Positions 17,001-21,933 of a stretch of 36,064 nt of DNA are shown here, piece after piece. Where the stretch lies: contig JAUSBL010000099.1 in the NCBI GenBank assembly GCA_030658975.1, positions 1 through 36,064 on the forward strand. The letters are read 5' to 3'. Every line of letters starts with the position of its first letter. Position 1 is the stretch's first letter. The notes beneath the pieces are model-generated. The model was not told the origin of the DNA and did no database searches. It worked only from the letters and a program-made list of their open reading frames with translations. Both the position numbers and the translations under genes were made by a program. The stretch comes from Candidatus Latescibacterota bacterium. Its GTDB lineage: Bacteria > Krumholzibacteriota > Krumholzibacteriia > LZORAL124-64-63.

Positions 17001-17782
17001 TCAAGCCGGACAGCTGGCTGGTGGGCGAGATCTGGGGCAACGCCGGCAGCTGGATCGGGCCGCACTGCTTCGACGCCACGATGAACTACAAGTACTTCCG
17101 CGATCCGGTGATGGAGTTCTTCGGCCAGAGCCGCATCGACGCCGCCACCTTCGACCAGCGGCTGTCCCCGGGCCGCTTCGTCTACCCGCCGCAGTCGGTG
17201 CAGACGATGATGAACCTCATCGACAGCCACGACACCGTGCGCTTCCTGACCACCAGCAAGGACGTCCGCCGCCAGATGCTGGCCGCGATGTTCGCCATGA
17301 CCTACGTGGGCATGCCGCACATCTGGTACGGCGACGAGATCGGCATGGAGGGGGACAAGGACCCCGACTGCCGCCGCCCCTTCGACTGGCGCTACGAGAA
17401 CGACCCGCGCAAGGCGAAGCTGCGCGACTACTACGGCACCATCACGCGCTTCCGCCGCGACCACCAGGTGCTCGCGCGCGGCGAGTTCGCGACCCTCGCG
17501 GCCGAGGGCCCGCTCTACGCCTTCGCCCGCCGCCTGGGCACCAAGGGCGCCGTCGTGCTGCTGAACAACGGCCCCCAGCCGGTCACCCTGACCCTGACCG
17601 CGGCGCAGCTGGCCGCGGCGCTGCCCGCCGAAGGCAGCACGGTCTACAAGGTCGTGGCCGGTCCGGACTGGTTCCCGAGCGTCGAGGGCGGTTCGCTGAC
17701 CAGCGGCCGCACCCTGGACCTGGGCCAGGGTGACGTCGAGGTCACGCTGCCGGGGATGAGCGGGGCGGTGCTGGCGAACTAG
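14093..17782 (+). CDS. Secreted GH13 alpha-amylase/neopullulanase-type enzyme with five tandem CBM48 domains
   Basis: The 1229-residue protein starts at ATG 14093 (GGGAG six bases upstream) with a signal peptide (residues 1-27). Five glycogen-binding (CBM48/E-set) repeats follow, at about residues 27-112, 147-232, 258-340, 367-448 and 475-557. Their signature GW motifs begin at residues 46, 166, 276, 387 and 493 (SFNGWK, EFNGWN, EFNGWN, SFNGWS, TFNDWN); each also has a YKFVVDG strand and, later, DGFGGxNS or DGYGGQNS. Ala/Pro-rich linkers separate them. An Ig-like domain (about 570-680) precedes the GH13 barrel, which starts near residue 697 (DGVIYQIFADRFRNGDP). The triad is Asp950 (DGFRLDV), Glu979 (VGEIWGN) and Asp1047 (DSHDTVR). 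A beta C-domain ends the protein. It should degrade starch, glycogen or maltodextrin outside the inner membrane; a periplasmic or extracellular location is undecided. Confidence 0.95.
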   Translation: MRHRPLLLSLAVLLAGVALAAGSLPAADVTFVHRAPGAKEVTLAGSFNGWKAFDLALKDTGGGVWAVVVPLDEGTYEYKFVVDGAWRQDPANPVGKDDGYGGQNSVVVVPAGTAKLTAGGGEAPAGLKVSAATTVAQPAAPAGATAGATVFSHNAGKGAACFLAGEFNGWNPTSDRMEDPDGDGVHTKAMALPPGRYQYKFVVDGNWLADPAAAESAEDGFGGQNSVIVVGAGAAVAPPPAAAKAAAAPTPAAAGGKTRFAFDAGGKIGSCFLAGEFNGWNPTGQSMDDPDGDGVYTADVDLAPGRYMYKFVVDGNWKQDPQNPEGVDDGFGGKNSVITVGAGGAAVAPAAAPSTPPAPAAAGAPVDVTFTYTPVISGVQNVFLAGSFNGWSDAALRLTDPENDGTYSVVVPLAPGNHQYKFVVDGNWQQDPGNAAVESDGFGGNNSLVLVKAGAASVKAAETGAVRAATGTRTVPFKYAAGKSAKDVFLAGTFNDWNDSKQRLADADGDGVWETSLLLQPGSYQYKFVVDGQWKQDPANPEGRDDGFGGQNSVLEVDDSFSAVAIARGDGKVYTDDLEPVFDYSTCNPLTETEIELTARAHLNDVERVELSYRIDGGDWRTAPMTEAEHDPAYQYYRARVTLPGADSVLEYAVRYVDGEAQAWLGAAGPSPERPAAAFRYTRALHPPFLTPDWAKDGVIYQIFADRFRNGDPANDPDFSEAWYQGVNKLPASGTTNGEYFHLVEDWYDVAGLVRSPYRTDGKPDYYSFYGGDIAGVREKLDYLQDLGVTVIYFNPLNQAMSNHKYDPVDYNTVDPHFADEAGFKAFVQDAHSRGIRIVVDMAFNHTGNWHYAFRDAVEKGKDSQYWNWYEFKRWPLPASRDFTASDYYDCWWGFGLHPNLNWDLSRPNSAENGISDRAQAQVNQPLVDYVLSVAQYWLGDLDIDGFRLDVPNEVPFWFWEEFNAACKRIKPDSWLVGEIWGNAGSWIGPHCFDATMNYKYFRDPVMEFFGQSRIDAATFDQRLSPGRFVYPPQSVQTMMNLIDSHDTVRFLTTSKDVRRQMLAAMFAMTYVGMPHIWYGDEIGMEGDKDPDCRRPFDWRYENDPRKAKLRDYYGTITRFRRDHQVLARGEFATLAAEGPLYAFARRLGTKGAVVLLNNGPQPVTLTLTAAQLAAALPAEGSTVYKVVAGPDWFPSVEGGSLTSGRTLDLGQGDVEVTLPGMSGAVLAN
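14171..15765 (+). repeat. Five tandem CBM48-coding repeats within the amylase gene
   Basis: Near-identical stretches such as GGCGAGTTCAACGGCTGGAA and TACAAGTTCGTCGTCGACGG recur at intervals of roughly 320-360 bases. Unit-to-unit spacing of the GW motif is 120, 110, 111 and 106 codons. Repeats 2 and 3 look most alike, consistent with recent internal duplication. Confidence 0.85.
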
Positions 17783-17805
17783 GGCCGCGCCCGGCCCGTC
17801 ACGAT

Positions 17806-17839
17806 GAAGCCCGGCGCGTCGGGGGACGCGCCGGGCTTC
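17806..17839. terminator. Hairpin terminator between the amylase and NifX-like genes
   Basis: A perfect 15-bp stem, GAAGCCCGGCGCGTC (17806-17820) with GACGCGCCGGGCTTC (17825-17839), closed by a GGGG loop. It lies 24 bases after the amylase stop and 30 bases past the stop of the convergent NifX-like gene. No U-tract follows. Confidence 0.75.
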
Positions 17840-17868
17840 CTGATAACCGGACCGCCGTCGCAGTCCCG

Positions 17869-18258
17869 TCAGGCGTGGCGCGGGTGGGGTCCGTGTCCTT
17901 GCCCGTGCCCGCCGCAGGCGTGCGCGGCGTCGAGTTCGCGCAGCGCCCCCGTACGGATCTCCGCCAGCACCTCGCCGACCGTGGCGGCGCCCGGCCGGTA
18001 GACCTTGATGCCCTGGGCGTTCAGCATCTCCAGGGCACGCCGTCCCATGCCCAGGCAGACGAGCGCCTCGAAGCGCTTCCCGTCGAGCTGGCTCAGCGGG
18101 TGGCAGGTGCCGTGGGAGTGGTGGGCGTTGGTGTTGCGCAGCACCTCCACCTCGCCGCTCTCGCTGTCGCACAGGGTGAACCAGGGCGCCGAACCGAAGT
18201 GGCCGCACAGCGTGTCGGCCAGGCCGGTGCCTTCGTTGGTGGGGATGCAGACCTTCAT
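17869..18258 (-). CDS. NifX/NifB-type dinitrogenase iron-molybdenum cofactor domain protein
   Basis: The 129-residue protein has the FeMo-cofactor-binding-like fold: MKVCIPTNEGTGLADTLCGHFGSAPWF at the start and the late LGMGRRALEMLNAQGIKVYRP motif. The C-terminus is rich in Cys, His and Gly (HACGGHGQGHGPHPRHA), a likely metal-binding tail. Relatives outside nitrogen fixers are small Fe-S or metal carriers of unknown role; there is no other nif gene here. ATG 18258 is one base after the stop of the UPF0251 gene and overlaps its ribosome binding site context (GGGAGGAG), so the two are surely co-expressed. This UPF0251-NifX-like pairing is common in anaerobes, which supports both calls. Confidence 0.9.
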   Translation of the reverse strand: MKVCIPTNEGTGLADTLCGHFGSAPWFTLCDSESGEVEVLRNTNAHHSHGTCHPLSQLDGKRFEALVCLGMGRRALEMLNAQGIKVYRPGAATVGEVLAEIRTGALRELDAAHACGGHGQGHGPHPRHA

Positions 18259-18259
18259 G

Positions 18260-18550
18260 TCACTCCTCCCGTGGTGCGAGCGCGACGAGCAGGGCGTCGC
18301 CGTGCAGGATCGCCGCGACCAGCTCCCGCCTCGCGCTCTTCAACAGTCTCTGGACGGTGCCGCGCGACACGCCCATCCGCGCGCCCGCCGCCGTCTGGTC
18401 CAGCCCTTCGAGGTCGCAGAGGCGCAGCGCCTCGAACTGGTCCAGCGCCAGACGCGTCGTGTTCAGTTCGTGCATCAGCACGCCCCGGGGCTTGTAGACC
18501 CGGTCCGCGTCGTAGCGGCGGCAGCAGCGTTGTTTGCAGGGCCTGGGCAC
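18260..18550 (-). CDS. UPF0251 (DUF134) family helix-turn-helix regulator
   Basis: The 96-residue product matches DUF134: an N-terminal PRPCKQRCCRR segment (family members start PRP-K), a Lys-Pro-Arg-Gly turn, and a sigma-70 region 4-like helix-turn-helix (LDQFEALRLCDLEGLDQTAA then ARMGVSRGTVQRLLKSARRE). The start is GTG 18550 with GGAGG four bases upstream; ATG 18580 lies inside the promoter/operator and would lack a ribosome binding site. It probably regulates its own operon with the NifX-like gene: a palindrome overlaps its promoter. The Cys cluster could sense metal or redox state (inference). Confidence 0.88.
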   Translation of the reverse strand: MPRPCKQRCCRRYDADRVYKPRGVLMHELNTTRLALDQFEALRLCDLEGLDQTAAGARMGVSRGTVQRLLKSARRELVAAILHGDALLVALAPREE

Positions 18551-18565
18551 GGTACCTCCAAGTAA

Positions 18566-18579
18566 TGTGCATATGCACA
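18566..18579. promoter_or_regulatory. Candidate operator: perfect 14-base palindrome TGTGCATATGCACA
   Basis: The palindrome overlaps the -10 end and predicted start site of the UPF0251 promoter (18577-18605). This placement suits a repressor, possibly UPF0251 itself. Confidence 0.55.
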
Positions 18580-18605
18580 ATATAATTCAGATATCTACTC
18601 GTCAA
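18577..18605 (-). promoter_or_regulatory. Sigma-70-like promoter for the UPF0251-NifX-like operon
   Basis: On the minus strand: TTGACG (18600-18605), a 17-base spacer and TATTGT (18577-18582); an alternative -10, TATATT, overlaps it. It lies in an AT-rich stretch that contrasts with the surrounding GC-rich sequence. The start site would fall near 18570, about 20 bases before GTG 18550. Confidence 0.6.
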
Positions 18606-18749
18606 TGAGGATGGCTCTGAAACGAGGCTCTCATTTAAATAAGATGATATTGGTTGTGTTTGAATATAGGATGCGGCATGAGTGCGAGGATCCGGACCGT
18701 GCAATCCGCCGCGGATCCTGGATCGGGACAGTCACTGGAGGTGGCATCC

Positions 18750-19793
18750 ATGTGGGACTGCCGCATCATCCGGGCAGGTGGCGACACTCCGACCTCGGGC
18801 CTGCTGTGCGTGCTCGCTGCCGCGGCGATCCTGTGCGTCGGAGAGGTCAGTCTGGCGCAGGACCTGGCCGGCAGGATCATCTCGCGGGCGGGAACCCCCG
18901 TCCAAGGCGGCAACCTGGTGTTCCAGGCTCCGGCCCTGGGAGGGAAGCTGCTGGAGACGTACGTCGGCGACGATGGAACGTTCGTGATCGGGCCGGTCGC
19001 CGCCGGCATCCACTATCGGGTCGAATACTATTTTCCGGGCGCCGGCGGCGAGTGGGCCCTGCTCGAGGATTGGCAGCTGAAATCCGCGGACTTCAAGCAG
19101 GATCTGCAGGAGTTGCAGTTCCAGATCGTCGGCGGGGGAGCCTTGCGCGTGGTTTCGCGCGAAAGCGCGGTGCGGGCGGCGCCCCGGGACCAGGTCGTCG
19201 TCCGGCGATTCTCCCCGTTCGCGCTCTCGTTCGGGGCGACGATGATCACCGGAGACGAGTTCAACGGGACCTCTGCGGGCCATGATGCGGGAATCGGCCT
19301 CAGCGGCACCGTGACCTATCTGCTCCCGGTTGGCGGATCGCGCGCCGCCGAGGCTGGGCGGGAGCGCCGCTTCCACTGGCTCCTGGGGGCCGGGCTCGGC
19401 CAGAACCGCTACACGGTCCCGCAGCGGACGTCGGAAAGCACGGCCGCCGTGGCGTACAACCGCGGACAGTTCTTCACGGGTCCGCACTGGTTGACGTCCG
19501 GCGGGCGCCTGGAACTCGGGTTCGGCGGATCGATCGCCACGGGCGGGATCTACGACGGGAGCAAACGGCTCGATCTCCCGCAGAGCGGTTCCTTCGACAT
19601 CATGTCGTACGGGGTCTTCGGGACCGTCGCCAGGCAGCTCGGCGCGGGCCCCCTGCGGATCGCGGCCCGCGTGGAACTGATGTCCAATTCCGGCGACCAC
19701 GTACCGGATTTCTGGAAGGGCTCCAGCATGCTCTTCACCGCCGGATTGACCTTCCGCCCGCCCCGACCGGAGAGATGGGAGCTTGCGCCATGA
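18750..19793 (+). CDS. Probable outer-membrane protein with an N-terminal carboxypeptidase-regulatory-like domain; function unknown
   Basis: I do not recognise a specific family. ATG 18750 has GGAGG at good spacing; an upstream frame start at 18654 is less supported. Residues 1-32 look like a signal peptide (SGLLCVLAAAAILCVGEVSLAQ followed by DLAG). Residues about 33-105 resemble a carboxypeptidase-regulatory/E-set domain (GRIISRAGTPVQGGNL ... GTFVIGPVAAGIHYRVEYYFPG). From about residue 155 the sequence alternates hydrophobic and polar residues with many Gly (ALSFGATMITGD, GIGLSGTVTYLL, HWLLGAGLGQNRY, GRLELGFGGSI, FDIMSYGVFGTVAR, SSMLFTAGLTF), as in a small outer-membrane beta-barrel of 8-10 strands. 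The stop overlaps the next gene's start by ATGA, so the two are coupled. Confidence 0.7.
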   Translation: MWDCRIIRAGGDTPTSGLLCVLAAAAILCVGEVSLAQDLAGRIISRAGTPVQGGNLVFQAPALGGKLLETYVGDDGTFVIGPVAAGIHYRVEYYFPGAGGEWALLEDWQLKSADFKQDLQELQFQIVGGGALRVVSRESAVRAAPRDQVVVRRFSPFALSFGATMITGDEFNGTSAGHDAGIGLSGTVTYLLPVGGSRAAEAGRERRFHWLLGAGLGQNRYTVPQRTSESTAAVAYNRGQFFTGPHWLTSGGRLELGFGGSIATGGIYDGSKRLDLPQSGSFDIMSYGVFGTVARQLGAGPLRIAARVELMSNSGDHVPDFWKGSSMLFTAGLTFRPPRPERWELAP

Positions 19794-21505
19794 AGCGATC
19801 ATCCCGGCACCTGTCGGCGGCGCTGCCGCTCATCCTGGCGTCGTGTCTGCTGGGAGTCGGCTGCGACACCGGTGATCTCGACTGGGGGCCGGCCGAACTG
19901 GGAGGCGGCCGCATCGAGCTGTCGGGCATCCCCGAAGAGGAGTGGCGCCTCATGGAAGGAGAGGCCGGGACCGCCGTGACCATCGCCCTTTCCACAAGGC
20001 CGCTGACGAACGTGACGGTGACGCCGTCGGGTGATCCGGACCTCCTCGCCCGGCTGGAATTCGATCCCGGCAGCGCCGTGTTCGCCGGAGACCGGCTCGA
20101 GTCCCGCACCATCGTCGTCACCGCGCTCGACGACAACACCCCGAACGACGCCATCGGCCCGTTCAAGCTGCTGTTCCGCTCCGCGAGCGACGACGGGAAT
20201 TACGAGGCCGCGACCGAGACCGTCTCGGTGTACCTCTACGACGACGATGTGCCCGGGCTCATCGTCACGCCGTCGAGCCCGCAGGTCATCGCCGAGGGCG
20301 ACGACGTTCCGTACACCGTGAGACTCCAGTCCCGGCCGGAACAAGCCGTGACGGTGAGCATGACGACCGCGTCCGGCAGCGAGGACGTCCGCGCGGACAT
20401 GCCGACGCCCGTGACCTTCGGACCGGAGGACTGGAACGAGGTCCAACTCATGACGGTCGAGACGGTCGACGATGCCGTGGATCAGGAGGCCTCGCTGCAG
20501 CGGCGGCTCATCATCAGCGGGGTATACGGGGGCCATGTCGAGTACAGCAGCCGCGAGTGCTCGCTCACGATCCTCGACAACGACTGCACGATCCAGGCGA
20601 GTGCGGGTGCCAACGGGACGGTGGCCCCGTCCGGCAACGTGATCGTCACCCAGGGCAGCTCCCGGTCCTTCACGATCACGCCCAACGTCGGCTACGCGGT
20701 GGCGGACGTCCTGGTGAACGACGTCTCGGTGGGGCCGCTGACCGGCTACACCTTCGACGACGTGCAGGACGGCGGCACGATCCACGCGACATTCGCGACG
20801 CGGACGTTCGCGATCTCGGCGACGGCGGGCCCGAACGGCTCGATCGCCCCGGGCGGGATCGTGGCGGTGGCCTACGGCGGGGCGCAGTCGTTCTCGATCT
20901 CGCCGCAGGCGGGCTACGCCGTCGAGAACGTGTCGGTGGACGGGGTGTCGGTGGGCACGCCGAGGAGCTACACCTTCAGCAACGTGACCGCCAACCATAC
21001 GATCGACGCGACCTTCACGCCGCAGACCTACACGATCACCGCGACCGCGGCGGTCAACGGGTCGATTTCGCCGAGCGGTGTCGTGAGCGTGAACGCCGGC
21101 GGCAACCGGACCTTCGCGATCACGCCGGTCACCGGCTACGCGGTGGCGAACGTGCTGGTGGACGGGGTGTCGGTGGGATCCCCGGACAGCTACACCTTCT
21201 CCGGCGTGAACGCCAACCACACCATCCATGCCACGTTCATGCGCAGGACCTTCGAGATTTCGGCGACGGCGGGTGCGCACGGATCGATCTCGCCCAGCGG
21301 GGCCGTCCCCGTCCAGTACGGGGATGATCGTTCATTCACGATCACTCCGAACTCGGGATATGCGGTCGATGACGTGCTGGTCGACAACGTATCGGTGGGA
21401 CCGGTGACGAGTTACACCTTCCACGACGTCACGGCATCCCATACGATCCTGGCGACGTTCTCCGCCGCGAATCCCCTCGTCGGGGCGTTGCCTATTTCAA
21501 AATGA
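19790..21505 (+). CDS. Lipoprotein with Calx-beta-like domains and four InlB-type B-repeats
   Basis: The 571-residue protein has a lipoprotein signal with two possible lipobox cysteines (LASC, Cys19, the better match; GVGC, Cys25). Residues about 40-160 and 160-265 form two Calx-beta-like sandwiches: both have the TVTP/TVSM strand, the E-x-x-x-x-V-TALDDN or VETVDD turn, and an end such as LYDDD or ILDNDC. Residues about 266-565 are four repeats of exactly 74 residues resembling the divergent InlB B-repeat (Flg_new_2): ANGTVAPSG, PNGSIAPGG, VNGSISPSG and AHGSISPSG, each followed by a GYAV motif and SYTF or GYTF. It is likely exposed at the surface as an adhesin-like or spacer protein; no catalytic domain is seen. 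ATG 19790 overlaps the previous stop. Its last 14 bases overlap the end of the convergent CBM48 lipoprotein gene. Confidence 0.8.
   Translation: MKRSSRHLSAALPLILASCLLGVGCDTGDLDWGPAELGGGRIELSGIPEEEWRLMEGEAGTAVTIALSTRPLTNVTVTPSGDPDLLARLEFDPGSAVFAGDRLESRTIVVTALDDNTPNDAIGPFKLLFRSASDDGNYEAATETVSVYLYDDDVPGLIVTPSSPQVIAEGDDVPYTVRLQSRPEQAVTVSMTTASGSEDVRADMPTPVTFGPEDWNEVQLMTVETVDDAVDQEASLQRRLIISGVYGGHVEYSSRECSLTILDNDCTIQASAGANGTVAPSGNVIVTQGSSRSFTITPNVGYAVADVLVNDVSVGPLTGYTFDDVQDGGTIHATFATRTFAISATAGPNGSIAPGGIVAVAYGGAQSFSISPQAGYAVENVSVDGVSVGTPRSYTFSNVTANHTIDATFTPQTYTITATAAVNGSISPSGVVSVNAGGNRTFAITPVTGYAVANVLVDGVSVGSPDSYTFSGVNANHTIHATFMRRTFEISATAGAHGSISPSGAVPVQYGDDRSFTITPNSGYAVDDVLVDNVSVGPVTSYTFHDVTASHTILATFSAANPLVGALPISK
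20584..21480 (+). repeat. Four 222-base tandem coding repeats
   Basis: The GYAV-coding motif begins at 20690, 20912, 21134 and 21356, an exact 222-base interval three times. The units are similar but not identical, with GACGGGGTGTCGGTGGG shared in two of them, so they appear older than the newest duplications seen in some adhesins. Confidence 0.9.
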
Positions 21506-21920
21506 GGATGGAGTTCTGGCCCCCGAACCCGTCGTCCCGCCCCGTCGGGTTGCTGGGATCCTGTTCCCAGCGCATGCCCCAGTCCACGGCGTACTTGTAC
21601 TCGTAGCGGCCGGGCTCGAGGTGGATCTGGATCTCCCAGATGCCGTCGCCGTCGTCGTCCTGCATCGCGCCGAGCTCGTGGTCGAAGCGGCCGGTGCCGC
21701 GGGTGCCGCACCAGTCGTTCTCGTCCCAGTTGCCGCAGAGGTTGACGTGCTTGGCCTGCGGCGCCTCGTAGAAGAAGCGGACCAGGCCGTCGTCCTGGCG
21801 TTTCGGCGGCGGGACGCGGTTGCGGATCACGCGCATGTAGCCGCAGCCTTCGAGCAGCAGCAGGGCGGCGAGGCACAGGACGGCCGGGCGCAGCAGTCGC
21901 GAACGTCGGTGCATGCTCAT
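21492..21920 (-). CDS. Small lipoprotein consisting of a CBM48 glycogen-binding domain
   Basis: The 142-residue protein has a lipoprotein-type signal (PAVLCLAALLLLEGC, Cys26) and then little besides one CBM48 domain: VRFFYEAPQAKHVNLCGNWD, a YEYKYAVDWGMRWEQDPSNP strand pair and the DGFGGQNS end motif, very like the repeats of the five-CBM48 amylase. The GW signature is altered (GNWDENDW). No enzyme domain is present, so it is probably an alpha-glucan-binding surface or periplasmic lipoprotein, in the position a SusE/F-like protein holds elsewhere (inference). ATG 21920 follows GGGAGAG. It is last in the five-gene minus-strand operon, 13 bases after the CBM48-barrel gene, and overlaps the convergent repeat lipoprotein gene by 14 bases. 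Confidence 0.85.
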   Translation of the reverse strand: MSMHRRSRLLRPAVLCLAALLLLEGCGYMRVIRNRVPPPKRQDDGLVRFFYEAPQAKHVNLCGNWDENDWCGTRGTGRFDHELGAMQDDDGDGIWEIQIHLEPGRYEYKYAVDWGMRWEQDPSNPTGRDDGFGGQNSILILK

Positions 21921-21933
21921 CTCTCTCCCGTTC

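Noticed and set aside
14114-18208. 1364-codon open frame on the minus strand
   Set aside because: Antisense to the amylase gene, with the repetitive Val/Asp/His-rich composition of a shadow frame; the real gene has catalytic motifs.
17869-18550. Part of a nitrogen-fixation cluster
   Set aside because: The NifX-like domain occurs in many non-fixing bacteria next to UPF0251; no nifHDK or nifENB genes are nearby.
20557-21480. CRISPR-like regular repeats
   Set aside because: The periodic repeats are coding, 222 bases long, diverged, and translate to InlB-like domains; there are no short identical repeats with unique spacers.
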